A stretch of 15,195 nucleotides of DNA, from NCBI GenBank assembly GCA_946887295.1, contig CAMPKP010000076.1, positions 1-15,195 of the forward strand. Direction: 5' to 3'. The notes below the pieces were generated by a model. That model was not told the DNA's origin. It saw only the letters and a list, made by a program, of their open reading frames with translations, and did not search any database. Shown here one piece after another: positions 7,729-15,191 of this stretch. Position 1 is the stretch's first letter. Each line of letters starts with the position of its first letter. The position numbers were made by a program, and so were the translations under genes. The stretch comes from an uncultured Gemmatimonadota bacterium (GTDB taxonomy: Bacteria; Gemmatimonadota; Gemmatimonadetes; Gemmatimonadales; GWC2-71-9).

Positions 7729-8247
7729 GTGGTCCGCATCGTCGCCGGTGACCTCGGCGGCCGGCGAATCGCCACCCCGAAGGATGCTCGCGTACGGCCC
7801 ACCGCCGATCGCGTGCGCGAGGCATGGATGAGCATTCTGGGCGAGGAGCTCCGGGGCGCCCGGGTGCTCGATCTCTTCGCGGGCAGCGGCGCACTGGGGC
7901 TGGAGGCGCTCTCCCGCGGAGCAGCCGAGGCGACCTTCGTGGAGTTGAGCCCCCCGTCGCTGGAGGCGCTCCGCGCCAACATCGAGGCCCTCGGCCTCGG
8001 TGAGCGCGCGAGGGTGCAGCGGGGCGATGCGCTCCGGTACGCCGGAGGGCTCGAGGGTGGCGCGTTCGACGTGGCCTTCGCCGACCCTCCGTACACCACC
8101 GATGCCGCCGACCGGCTCGTGGCGCTCTTCCGCCGCCACCCCTTCGCGCGCATTCTTTCCGTCGAGCATCCGGCCGGGCGGCAGGTCGAGGGGGACGAGA
8201 CCCGCCGCTACGGCGACACCGCCGTCACCTTCTGCCGTGCGCCATGA
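7729..8247 (+). CDS. rsmD: 16S rRNA (guanine(966)-N(2))-methyltransferase RsmD
   Basis: A class I SAM-dependent methyltransferase of 172 residues that modifies G966 of 16S rRNA. It opens with the RsmD hallmark (V)[12 protein letters not shown], then [15 protein letters not shown]. The SAM-binding motif [14 protein letters not shown] starts at D48, an acidic FVELS strand follows, and the catalytic DPPY is at about 119-122. I prefer GTG 7729 because GAGGG (7715-7719) lies 9 bases upstream and because family proteins start just before RIVAG. ATG 7720, which adds three residues, has no room for a ribosome site. The 54-base gap after recJ holds two competing hairpins. The stop overlaps coaD (ATGA); rsmD-coaD pairing is widespread in bacteria. 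Confidence 0.93.
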   Translation: MVRIVAGDLGGRRIATPKDARVRPTADRVREAWMSILGEELRGARVLDLFAGSGALGLEALSRGAAEATFVELSPPSLEALRANIEALGLGERARVQRGDALRYAGGLEGGAFDVAFADPPYTTDAADRLVALFRRHPFARILSVEHPAGRQVEGDETRRYGDTAVTFCRAP

Positions 8248-8726
8248 CCAGGATAGCGATCTACCCGGGCTCGTTCGATCCACCGACGAAGGGCCACGAG
8301 GATCTGGTGCGCCGCAGCCTGGCGCTGGCGGACCAGGTGATCGTGGCCATCGCCACCAATGGCGCCAAGCACCCGCTGTTCAGCGTGGAGCAGCGGCTCG
8401 CCATGCTGCACGAGGCGGTCGGAGGCGAGCCGCGGCTCTCCATCCAGTCGTTCGACGGGCTCCTGGCCGAGTTCGCCAAGCGGGTCGGCGCTTCCATCAT
8501 CGTGCGGGGGCTCAGGGCGGTCAGCGACTTCGAGTACGAGTTCCAGATGGCGCTGATGAACCGCCGGCTGCACCCCTCGCTCGAGACGGTGTTCCTGGTT
8601 CCCGCGGTGGACCTCACCTACCTGAGCTCCAGCCTGGTGCGCGAAGTGGCGCGCTTCGGGGGCGACGTCGGCGGACTGGTCCATCCCGCCGTGGCCGCGG
8701 CCCTGGCCGACCGCTTCCGCCGATGA
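8244..8726 (+). CDS. coaD: Pantetheine-phosphate adenylyltransferase (CoaD)
   Basis: A 160-residue CoaD, which transfers AMP from ATP to 4'-phosphopantetheine to make dephospho-CoA, the penultimate step of CoA synthesis. The nucleotidyltransferase signature [11 protein letters not shown] has the (T/H)xGH motif at T15-H18. [20 protein letters not shown] (88-107) and the SSSLVRE motif (128-134, usually ISSTxVRE) complete the active site. Length is typical. ATG 8244 overlaps the rsmD stop by 4 bases and its own stop overlaps the pta ATG, so translation of all three is probably coupled; no clear Shine-Dalgarno is present. Confidence 0.97.
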   Translation: MTRIAIYPGSFDPPTKGHEDLVRRSLALADQVIVAIATNGAKHPLFSVEQRLAMLHEAVGGEPRLSIQSFDGLLAEFAKRVGASIIVRGLRAVSDFEYEFQMALMNRRLHPSLETVFLVPAVDLTYLSSSLVREVARFGGDVGGLVHPAVAAALADRFRR

Positions 8727-9658
8727 GCTTTCGTGCCGAGCTGCTCAGGCGGGCCGCCGGGCGCCGGGCTCGCATCGTGCTCTGCGAGGGGGAGGATCCG
8801 CGGGTCAGGGCCGCCGCCGGGCGACTCAGGAGCGAAGGGATCGCGGAGCCCATCGTGCTGGGCGGCAGCGGAGGTCTGAACCCGGCGGCCGATCCCCGGC
8901 TCGGCCGGATCGCCAATTACCTGCGTGAGCGCCGGCCCGACGACATCCGGGACGGCGTGCACGCGCTCGACGTGGCCGCCGACCCGGCGAACTTCGGCGC
9001 GGCACTGGTGGCGCTGGGCGAGGCGGAAGGCGCGGTGGCGGGGGCCGTCCTCACCACGCGCGAGGTGCTTCGCGCCGCGCTCTGGGGCATCGGAACGGCG
9101 CCGGGGGTGCGTCTGGTGAGCTCGTCATTCTACATGGTGCTGCCGAGCGACGCGGTCCTCACCTTCACCGATTGCGCCGTGGTGCCCGAGCCCTCCGCGG
9201 AGGAGCTGGCCGGCATCGCGCTGGCCGCGGCGCGCGACCGGGGCCGGCTGGTCGGTGACTCGCCCCGGGTCGCGTTCCTCTCCTACAGCACCAAGGGGAG
9301 CGCCGACGGCCCCGGCGTCCGGCGCATCCGCGAGGCGGCGGGCATCTTCCGCGCGCTGGCCCCCAACATCGCCTCCGACGGCGAGCTGCAGGGGGACGCG
9401 GCGCTGGTGCCCGAGATCTCGGAGCGGAAGGCGCCGGGCTCCCCGGTGGCGGGAAAGGCCAACGTTCTCGTCTTCCCGGATCTGGACGCCGGCAACATCG
9501 CCTACAAGCTCACCCAGCGCCTCGGCGGCGCCGTCGCGATCGGCCCGATTCTCCAGGGGCTGGCGCGGCCCATGGCCGACCTGTCGCGGGGGGCCACGGC
9601 CGACGATATTGTCGAGGTGGCGGCCATGGTGGCACTTCAGAGCGACCCGACGACCTGA
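8723..9658 (+). CDS. pta: Phosphate acetyltransferase
   Basis: A 311-residue short-form phosphotransacetylase that interconverts acetyl-CoA plus phosphate with acetyl phosphate plus CoA. Family motifs are SYSTKGSA (187-194), [19 protein letters not shown] (245-263) and [19 protein letters not shown] (274-292). It lacks the extra N-terminal DRTGG domain of the long enterobacterial Pta. A phosphate butyryltransferase is possible but fits less well. ATG 8723 overlaps the coaD stop. The reading frame stays open far upstream, but that part is out-of-frame shadow of rsmD and coaD. No acetate kinase gene is in the window. Neighbouring coaD supplies CoA, and the Rex regulator further on suits a link to acetate and redox metabolism. 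Confidence 0.93.
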   Translation: MSFRAELLRRAAGRRARIVLCEGEDPRVRAAAGRLRSEGIAEPIVLGGSGGLNPAADPRLGRIANYLRERRPDDIRDGVHALDVAADPANFGAALVALGEAEGAVAGAVLTTREVLRAALWGIGTAPGVRLVSSSFYMVLPSDAVLTFTDCAVVPEPSAEELAGIALAAARDRGRLVGDSPRVAFLSYSTKGSADGPGVRRIREAAGIFRALAPNIASDGELQGDAALVPEISERKAPGSPVAGKANVLVFPDLDAGNIAYKLTQRLGGAVAIGPILQGLARPMADLSRGATADDIVEVAAMVALQSDPTT

Positions 9659-9669
9659 CGGAGCGAGCG

Positions 9670-10005
9670 ATGGGCTTCAGCCAGACCAAGGACCGGAGCG
9701 GGGTGGCGGTACTGCAGGTGGAGGGCCAGCTGATCGTGGGCAACCGCCAGGAGCTCAAGGACCTGGTCCAATCCGCCCTGGACCGGGGGGAGCGGCGCAT
9801 CCTCATCGACTTCTCCCGAACCGGGTACATCGACTCCTCCGGCCTGGGCGCGCTGGTCTCCATCTCCAAGCGGATCCGCGAGGCCGGCGGAGAGCTGCGG
9901 CTGTCCGGGCTGAACGACGATCTGCGGTCGCTCTTCGAGCTCACCAAGCTCGACACGCTCTTCGCCATCGCCGACACTCCCCAGCAGGCCCTGGCCAGCT
10001 TCTAG
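9670..10005 (+). CDS. STAS-domain anti-sigma factor antagonist (RsbV/SpoIIAA type)
   Basis: A 111-residue single STAS domain. Antagonists of this type bind a partner kinase when unphosphorylated and are switched off by phosphorylation on a conserved serine. The core motif TGYIDSSGLGALVSI has D55, S56 and S57, one of the two serines being the expected phosphosite. Preceding strands (VAVLQVEGQLIV, RRILIDFSR) match the fold. ATG 9670 has GGAG at 9660-9663, 6 bases upstream, after an 11-base gap from pta. It heads a three-gene set with an RsbW-like kinase and a PP2C phosphatase, exactly the components of a partner-switching circuit. Confidence 0.93.
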   Translation: MGFSQTKDRSGVAVLQVEGQLIVGNRQELKDLVQSALDRGERRILIDFSRTGYIDSSGLGALVSISKRIREAGGELRLSGLNDDLRSLFELTKLDTLFAIADTPQQALASF

Positions 10006-10015
10006 CCACCGGCAC

Positions 10016-10480
10016 ATGACGTCGCCCCTTCGACTCTGTGTCCGCCGCTCGCCCGCCCCGGATGCCGAGGGCGCCGCCACGCTCGTCACGCTTCGCATCC
10101 CCAGCGACATCGGCTGCATCGAAGAGGCGGTGGAGCTGGTCACCCGCCACTGCCTGGCCGGACACAGCGCCACCCGCACCATCCGGTTCCGGCTTCAGGT
10201 GGTGCTCTCCGAGGCGCTCGCCAACGCCATCCTCCGGGGCAACCGCGAGGCGCTCGACAAGTGGGTGGACGTGCGGGCCGAGCTCCTCGCGGACATCATC
10301 CGGGTCCACGTCACCGACGAGGGCTCCGGCTTCGATCCGGCGGCGGTCCCCGAGCCGATCCGGCCGGATCAGATCGACGAAGCCGGCGGCCGCGGCCTCT
10401 TCCTGATCCGGAAGCTCGTGGACGCGGTGCAGTTCAACGAGCAAGGAAACTCCATCTGCATGATCCTGCGCCGTCATTAG
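10016..10480 (+). CDS. RsbW/SpoIIAB-like serine kinase, putative anti-sigma factor
   Basis: A 154-residue GHKL ATPase (HATPase_c_2 type). Motifs: N-box EALANAILRGN with E66 and N70 (many relatives have HGN where this has RGN), G1 box DEGSGFDP (101-108), and G2 box GGRGLFLI (124-131). Family members phosphorylate a STAS antagonist and, when free, bind a sigma factor or another target. The preceding STAS gene (10-base gap) is the likely substrate. The first ~22 residues are not conserved-looking. No clear Shine-Dalgarno precedes ATG 10016, so it may be translated by coupling. No sigma factor gene adjoins, so the target of the switch is unknown. Confidence 0.88.
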   Translation: MTSPLRLCVRRSPAPDAEGAATLVTLRIPSDIGCIEEAVELVTRHCLAGHSATRTIRFRLQVVLSEALANAILRGNREALDKWVDVRAELLADIIRVHVTDEGSGFDPAAVPEPIRPDQIDEAGGRGLFLIRKLVDAVQFNEQGNSICMILRRH

Positions 10481-10494
10481 GACGGCTGGACCCG

Positions 10495-12057
10495 ATGCTC
10501 GAGAGTCTCGGCGCACTCGTCGGGGGACGCGTGCGCCTCTGGCGCTTCGACGGACGGGGGCTCAGGATCGCGGGGGGCGCCGATCCCGGGTGGAGCCCCA
10601 CCATTCCGCGCGCCGCCGGACCGGTGCCCACGCCGACCGGCAGCGTGTGGCTGGCGCCGGTGGACGAGCTCGAGGGATTCTGGCTCGAGGTGGACGCGGG
10701 TGACGAGGCCGAGTCCCGGACGGCCGCCGACCGGCTGCTTCCGGTCGTGTCGGCGATACTGGCCACGGAGCGGCAGCGCGGCTACATGGCCGAGGAGCTG
10801 GCGAGCCGCTACCAGGAGATCGACCTCCTCTACGCCATCAGCGAGATCCTGGGACAGACGGTGCGGCTGGAGGAGGCCACCCGGACGATCGTCCGCGAGG
10901 TGAGCGCGGTAGTCGGCGCGAAGCGCGCGTCCATCATGGTGCTGGACGAGTCGGCCGGGCTGCTGCGCACGGTCGCCGCGAGAGGGTTCGGGATGGATGG
11001 GCTGGAGCCGGTGAAGGTGGAGGACGACTGCTCGGTGGCCGCGAAGGTGTACCGCGAGCAGCGGACGATCGTCCACGACCCCGAGCAGACCGAGGACGTT
11101 CCGGGGGACTGCGGCGGCGATCGCGGCTACAAGGGCCGCGCCTATCTGAGCGTGCCCATCTGCTACGGCGCCCCGGGCTCGCCGGTGCGCTGCATCGGCG
11201 TCATCAATCTCACCGACCGCATCGGCGGCGACCGCTTCACCCCGGGCGACCGGAAGCTGGTCTCCGCCGTGGCCAACCAGATCGGCGCCGCGGTGGAGAA
11301 CTCCCGGCTGGTCGAGCGCGACCTGCTGCAGCAGCGGCTGCGGCACGAGATGGAGCTGGCGCACGACCTCCAGCTCAAGCTGCTCCCCTCGCCCGCGGTG
11401 CTGCACGGCGACGCGGAGGTCGCCGCGCGATGCCTGCCGGCGGAATCGGTGGGCGGCGACTTCTACACCTTCACCCGCCTGGGCCGCGGCCGGGTCGGCG
11501 TGATGCTGGGCGACGTCGCCTCCCACGGCTTCTCCGCCGCGCTGGTGATGGCGCTGGTGCTGTCCGCCGCCGGCATCCACGCCGCGGCGTCGGTCACCCC
11601 CGACGAGACCCTCAGCGCGTTGCTCGACAGCCTCCAGACCGAGCTGGCCGAGACCGAGATGTACTTCAGTGTGTTCTACGGCGTGCTCGATCCGCTGGGC
11701 GGCCGGCTCTCCTACGCCAGCGCGGGCCACCCCTACGCCTTCCGGGTGCCGCGCTTCGGCGAGCCCGAGCGGCTCGAGGCCACGGCCCCGCCGCTGGGGC
11801 TGGCGACGCCGGGGAGCATTCAGCGCCGCCAGGTCCCGTGGAGCGTGGGCCACGACCTCCTGGTGCTCTGGACCGACGGATTGGCGGACGCGCGGAACGA
11901 CCAGGGCGAGCCGTTCGGCGAGCAGAGGCTGCTGGCAGAGGTGTGCGCCCACCGGAACGAGTCGCCCGAGGCGGTCGTGCAGGCGGTCCTCGCCACGGCG
12001 GAGGCGTTCGGCGCCCATCCCGAGGACGACCGGACGCTGCTCGTGCTCAGGATCTGA
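10495..12057 (+). CDS. GAF-domain PP2C (SpoIIE/RsbU-type) serine phosphatase
   Basis: A 520-residue predicted cytoplasmic phosphatase that would dephosphorylate the neighbouring STAS antagonist. The N-terminal ~95 residues are unrecognised. A GAF sensor domain covers about 110-275 (start ASRYQEIDLLYAISEILGQ), then a helical linker (273-299, ending DLQLKLLPSP), then the PP2C domain. Predicted metal ligands are D322 (GGDFY), D340 (GDVASHG), D461 (WTDG) and D511 (EDDRTLLV). ASHG replaces the more usual xGHG but keeps H. No transmembrane segment is seen. ATG 10495 follows the kinase stop by 14 bases, with only a weak AGGA upstream. The GAF ligand is unknown. The stop abuts the rsmA GTG. Confidence 0.92.
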   Translation: MLESLGALVGGRVRLWRFDGRGLRIAGGADPGWSPTIPRAAGPVPTPTGSVWLAPVDELEGFWLEVDAGDEAESRTAADRLLPVVSAILATERQRGYMAEELASRYQEIDLLYAISEILGQTVRLEEATRTIVREVSAVVGAKRASIMVLDESAGLLRTVAARGFGMDGLEPVKVEDDCSVAAKVYREQRTIVHDPEQTEDVPGDCGGDRGYKGRAYLSVPICYGAPGSPVRCIGVINLTDRIGGDRFTPGDRKLVSAVANQIGAAVENSRLVERDLLQQRLRHEMELAHDLQLKLLPSPAVLHGDAEVAARCLPAESVGGDFYTFTRLGRGRVGVMLGDVASHGFSAALVMALVLSAAGIHAAASVTPDETLSALLDSLQTELAETEMYFSVFYGVLDPLGGRLSYASAGHPYAFRVPRFGEPERLEATAPPLGLATPGSIQRRQVPWSVGHDLLVLWTDGLADARNDQGEPFGEQRLLAEVCAHRNESPEAVVQAVLATAEAFGAHPEDDRTLLVLRI

Positions 12058-12852
12058 GTGCCGCGGGCGAAGCGGAGTCTGGGCCAGCACTTTCTCTCCG
12101 ACCGCCGAATCCTGGAGCGCATCGCCGACGCCCTCGGCGCCACGCCGGGCGACACCGTGCTCGAGATCGGCCCCGGACCCGGCGGCCTGACCGAAGTCCT
12201 CGCGGCCGCGGCTGGAAAGCTGGTGGCGATCGAGAAGGACGCCGCGCTCGTCCCCGGGCTGCGGGAGCGGATACCCGCGGCGACCGTGGTCGAGGCGGAC
12301 GCGCTCGAGGTGGACTGGCACGCGGTCGCCGGCCCCGACTTCCTGGTCGCCGGCAACATCCCCTACAACATCACGTCGCCGCTCATCGACAAGGCGCTGG
12401 CACCTCCCCGGCCCCGGCGGATCGTCTTCCTGGTGCAGAAGGAGGTGGCCGACAGGGTGGGCGCGCCGCCGGGCGGCGAGGCGTACGGCGCGCTGAGCGT
12501 CGGCGTCCAGTCGGTGGCGCGCGCCGAGCGGCTCTTCACCGTGCCGGCGGGCGCATTCCATCCGCGGCCCCGGGTGGACTCCGCGGTTCTACGTCTCACT
12601 CCGCTCGAGGAGCCGGTGGTGAGCGACGCCGAGGTAGCGCCGTACCGCCGGCTGGTGGTCGGACTGTTCGGATTCCGGCGTAAGCAGATGGGCCGGGCGC
12701 TGCGCCAGCTCACGGGTTGGCCGCCGGAGGTGGTGGAGGGCGTGCTCGGCCGCGCCGGGATCGACCCGAAAGCGCGTCCGGAGACCCTGGCGCCTGCGGA
12801 GTTCGCCGCGCTGCTGCGGGGTCTCGTTGACGGGGGGTGGAACGCACGGTAG
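12058..12852 (+). CDS. rsmA: 16S rRNA dimethyladenosine transferase RsmA (KsgA)
   Basis: A 264-residue KsgA/RsmA that dimethylates two adjacent adenines (A1518 and A1519 in E. coli numbering) near the 3' end of 16S rRNA during 30S maturation. Motifs: SLGQHFL (7-13), SAM-binding EIGPGPGGLT (36-45), catalytic NIPYNI (100-105), VQKEVADR, YGALSV and FHPRPRVDSAV. The C-terminal helical domain contains FGFRRKQMGRAL. GTG 12058 follows the phosphatase stop with no gap and has AGGA (12049-12052) 5 bases upstream. The 3' end carries the probable rex promoter -35, and the Rex operator begins two bases after the stop. Confidence 0.96.
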   Translation: MPRAKRSLGQHFLSDRRILERIADALGATPGDTVLEIGPGPGGLTEVLAAAAGKLVAIEKDAALVPGLRERIPAATVVEADALEVDWHAVAGPDFLVAGNIPYNITSPLIDKALAPPRPRRIVFLVQKEVADRVGAPPGGEAYGALSVGVQSVARAERLFTVPAGAFHPRPRVDSAVLRLTPLEEPVVSDAEVAPYRRLVVGLFGFRRKQMGRALRQLTGWPPEVVEGVLGRAGIDPKARPETLAPAEFAALLRGLVDGGWNAR

Positions 12853-12855
12853 GTT
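12827..12855 (+). promoter_or_regulatory. Probable rex promoter across the rsmA stop codon
   Basis: TTGACG (12827-12832, one mismatch to the -35 consensus) is followed by a 17-base spacer and TAGGTT (12850-12855), a TAnnnT-type -10. The -10 includes the rsmA stop codon and its last two bases fall in the Rex operator. A start near 12862 would put +1 inside the operator and leave only about 13 bases before ATG 12875. This is pattern matching only. Confidence 0.5.
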
Positions 12856-12873
12856 TGTGAAATGTTTCACAAA
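12854..12873. promoter_or_regulatory. Rex operator (redox-responsive palindrome)
   Basis: The 20-base site TTTGTGAAATGTTTCACAAA has perfect 9-base arms around a central TG. It contains an exact match to the Rex consensus TTGTGAAnnnnTTCACAA (12855-12872). It lies two bases after the rsmA stop and immediately before the rex start, over the predicted -10 and transcription start. That suggests NADH/NAD+-sensitive autorepression of rex, possibly also acting as a roadblock for transcription arriving from rsmA. Confidence 0.9.
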
Positions 12874-12874
12874 A

Positions 12875-13504
12875 ATGCGTGCGATGCCTAAGGTCGCGGA
12901 ATCCACCGTCCGCCGGCTGTCGCTCTATCTCCGTTTCCTCGAGGAGTTCGAGGGGCAGGGGATCGCCACGGTGAGCTCCGGCGCGCTCGCGTCGCGGGGC
13001 GGCACCACCTCCGCGCAGGTCCGGAAGGATCTCTCCTTCTTCGGCTCGTTCGGCAAGCGGGGGCTCGGCTATCCGGTGCCGGAGCTGGCGGACCAGCTGC
13101 GCGAGATTCTCGGGCTCAAGCGGCGCTACCGCGTGGGGATGATCGGCGCGGGCAAGATCGGCAGCGCGCTGGTGCAGTACCGCGGCTTCCGCCAGCGGGG
13201 TTTCGACATCATCGCGATCTTCGACAGTGACAAGTCGAAGATCGGGCGGCAGTGGAACGGGCTGACCGTGCTCGACATCGCCACCCTCGAGCGGGAGCTC
13301 ACCCGGGAGCCGATCGACATGGCGGTGCTGGTCACCCCGGCGGAGGCGGCGCAGCCCGTGGCGGACCGGCTGGTGGCGCTCGGTGTGAAGGCGATTCTCA
13401 ACTTCGCGCCGGTGCAGCTCGCGGTGCCGGACGACGTGGTGGTGAAGACCGTGAACCTGGCGCTGGAGCTGGAGACGCTGAGCTACGCGCTGGCGAGCCG
13501 CTGA
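12875..13504 (+). CDS. rex: Redox-sensing transcriptional repressor Rex
   Basis: A 209-residue Rex, a dimeric repressor that leaves DNA when NADH rises relative to NAD+. The winged-helix DNA-binding domain (about 10-75) includes STVRRLSLYLRFLEE and QVRKDLSFFGSFGKRGLGY. A Rossmann domain follows with GAGKIG at 91-96 and D117 after IIAIF, then LNFAPV and the C-terminal swapped helix (VNLALELETLSYAL). Two nearby ATGs are possible: 12875 (MRAMPKV) and 12884 (MPKV). Neither has a clear Shine-Dalgarno, so a short-leader or near-leaderless transcript is plausible. The reading frame continues upstream to 12827, but that would put the operator inside the gene. The operator one base upstream of 12875 supports autoregulation. 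Confidence 0.96.
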   Translation: MRAMPKVAESTVRRLSLYLRFLEEFEGQGIATVSSGALASRGGTTSAQVRKDLSFFGSFGKRGLGYPVPELADQLREILGLKRRYRVGMIGAGKIGSALVQYRGFRQRGFDIIAIFDSDKSKIGRQWNGLTVLDIATLERELTREPIDMAVLVTPAEAAQPVADRLVALGVKAILNFAPVQLAVPDDVVVKTVNLALELETLSYALASR

Positions 13505-13508
13505 CCTG

Positions 13509-15191
13509 GTGACTCCCATCCGGCTCCTGGCCGCGGTCCTGATCCTCGCCGCCTATCCCTCGGTCGCGCTGCGCGCACAATCGTTCGACCTCCTCATCCG
13601 GAACGGCCGCATCGTGGACGGGACGGGCTCCCCGTGGTACGCGGGCGACGTGGGCATCCGGGACGGACGGATCGCGGCGATCGGGCGGCTGGAGGGAGCG
13701 AAGGCGAAGCGGACGGTGGACGCGGCGGGGAAGGTCGTGGCCCCGGGGTTCATCGACATGCTGGGACAGTCGGAGATCGCCATCCTGGCGAATCCGAGCC
13801 TGCCGTCGAAGATCTTCCAGGGCATCACGACGGAGATCACCGGCGAGGGCGGATCGCCCGCGCCTCTCACCGACGCGATCGTCGCGGCCGACCGCGCGGG
13901 GTACGACCAGCTCGGGGTGACGCCGGACTGGCGGACCTTGGCGCAGTACTACGCCCGCCTCGAGCGGCAGGGCATCGGGATCAACCTCGCCACCTACGTG
14001 GGCGCCACCCAGGTGCGGCGCGCGGTGCTGGGCGACGACGACAGGGATCCGACGGCGGCCGAGCTGGACCGGATGCGCGAGCTGGTGCGGCAGGGCATGC
14101 GGGAGGGCGCGGTGGGTCTCTCCACCTCCCTCCAGTATCCGCCGGCGCCCTACGCGGAGACCGCCGAGCTCATCGCGCTCGCGTCCGAGGCGGCGAAGCT
14201 CGGCGGAGTCTACGCGACGCACCTGCGCAACGAGAGCGACGAGATCCTCCCCGCGATCGACGAGGCGGTCCGGATCGGCCGGGAGGCGGGCATCCCGGTC
14301 GAGATCTGGCATCTCAAGACCGCGGGGAAGAACAACTGGGGCCGGATGCCCGACGTGGTGGCCAGGATCGACTCCGCCCGCCGGCAGGGCGTGGACGTCG
14401 CGGCGGACACGTACGCGTACACCGCGTGGTTCAACTCGCTCTCCTCCTTCGTTCCGCCCTGGGCCCACGACGGGGGCACGGCGAGGCTGCTGGAGCGCCT
14501 GCGCGATCCGCAGGTCCGGCGCCGGATCCGCCGCGACATGGAGAGCGAGGAGGGCGGCTGGGACAACAGCTGGAAGAAGATCCCGGGTCCCGAGGCGATC
14601 CTCATCGGGGCGGTGCACAACCCCACCCTGCGGCCGTTCCAGGGGAAGACCCTCGCCGAGGTCGCAAAGGCGCGGGGAGGCGATCCGATCGACGCGCTGC
14701 TCGATCTCCTGCTGGAGGACGAGGCGTACACCTACGTGGCCGTCTTCGGCATGAGCGAGCCCGACGTCGCGCTGGCTCTGCGGCAGCCCTGGGTCTCGAT
14801 CAACTGCGACTCCGAGGGCGCGGCGCCGGAGGGAATCCTCTCGCGGAGCCATCCGCACCCGCGCGCCTACGGGACCTTTCCGCGGATTCTCCGGAAGTAC
14901 GTGCGGGAGGAGAAGCTGCTGAGCCTGGAGGACGCGATCCGGAAGTTCAGCTCGCTGCCGGCGCAGCGGATGCGGATCGGCGACCGGGGCGTGCTGAAGG
15001 TCGGCATGTGGGCGGACGTGGTGGTCTTCGATCCGGAGACGGTCCGCGACCTCGCCACGTTCGCCAGGCCGCACCAGCTGGCCGAGGGGATGCGCTGGGT
15101 ACTGGTGAACGGGGTGCCGGTCATCGCCGAGGGGAAGGCGACGGGCGCGCTGCCCGGAAAAGTGCTGCGGGGACGTGGGGCGCGGGGGTGA
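13509..15191 (+). CDS. Secreted amidohydrolase, N-acyl-D-amino-acid deacylase-like
   Basis: A 560-residue member of the amidohydrolase superfamily. The N-terminus (MTPIRLLAAVLILAAYPSVA, then LRAQ) is a likely signal peptide, implying export. The D-aminoacylase layout is clear: N-terminal beta region (LLIRNGRIVDGTGSPWYAGD), VAPGFID (77-83), YATHLRNE with H238, EIWHLKTAG with H268, D434 in NCDSEG, and C-terminal KVGMWADVVVFDPE. The usual HxHxD after GFID is replaced by M84-L-G-Q-S-E89, and the Cys of the usual TGNCG motif by E113-G-G. The enzyme therefore either uses a changed metal site or another substrate, and the deacylase function is tentative. GTG 13509 begins 4 bases after the rex stop, with no clear Shine-Dalgarno. 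It probably shares the rex transcript and so could be Rex-controlled. Confidence 0.85.
   Translation: MTPIRLLAAVLILAAYPSVALRAQSFDLLIRNGRIVDGTGSPWYAGDVGIRDGRIAAIGRLEGAKAKRTVDAAGKVVAPGFIDMLGQSEIAILANPSLPSKIFQGITTEITGEGGSPAPLTDAIVAADRAGYDQLGVTPDWRTLAQYYARLERQGIGINLATYVGATQVRRAVLGDDDRDPTAAELDRMRELVRQGMREGAVGLSTSLQYPPAPYAETAELIALASEAAKLGGVYATHLRNESDEILPAIDEAVRIGREAGIPVEIWHLKTAGKNNWGRMPDVVARIDSARRQGVDVAADTYAYTAWFNSLSSFVPPWAHDGGTARLLERLRDPQVRRRIRRDMESEEGGWDNSWKKIPGPEAILIGAVHNPTLRPFQGKTLAEVAKARGGDPIDALLDLLLEDEAYTYVAVFGMSEPDVALALRQPWVSINCDSEGAAPEGILSRSHPHPRAYGTFPRILRKYVREEKLLSLEDAIRKFSSLPAQRMRIGDRGVLKVGMWADVVVFDPETVRDLATFARPHQLAEGMRWVLVNGVPVIAEGKATGALPGKVLRGRGARG

Noticed and set aside
5185..8283. Very long open frame on the minus strand (about 1030 codons)
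   Set aside because: It lies opposite dnaG, the zinc-ribbon gene, recJ and rsmD, all of which have clear family motifs. Its translation is low-complexity Arg/Gly/His/Pro-rich with no recognisable domain, as expected for shadow frames in GC-rich DNA.
8000..8722. In-frame upstream extension of pta (about 240 codons)
   Set aside because: This stretch is out of frame with rsmD and coaD, which occupy it. Its translation is Arg/Gly/Pro/Ala-rich without Pta similarity. Pta similarity begins at ATG 8723.
12827..12874. Longer rex beginning at TTG 12827
   Set aside because: It would place the Rex operator and promoter elements inside the coding region and add residues unlike any Rex N-terminus.
13509..15191. 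Pseudogene call for the amidohydrolase because of missing metal ligands
   Set aside because: Frame is intact over 560 codons, with a signal peptide, and with conserved H238, H268, D434 and C-terminal motifs. This points to a divergent functional subfamily and not to decay.
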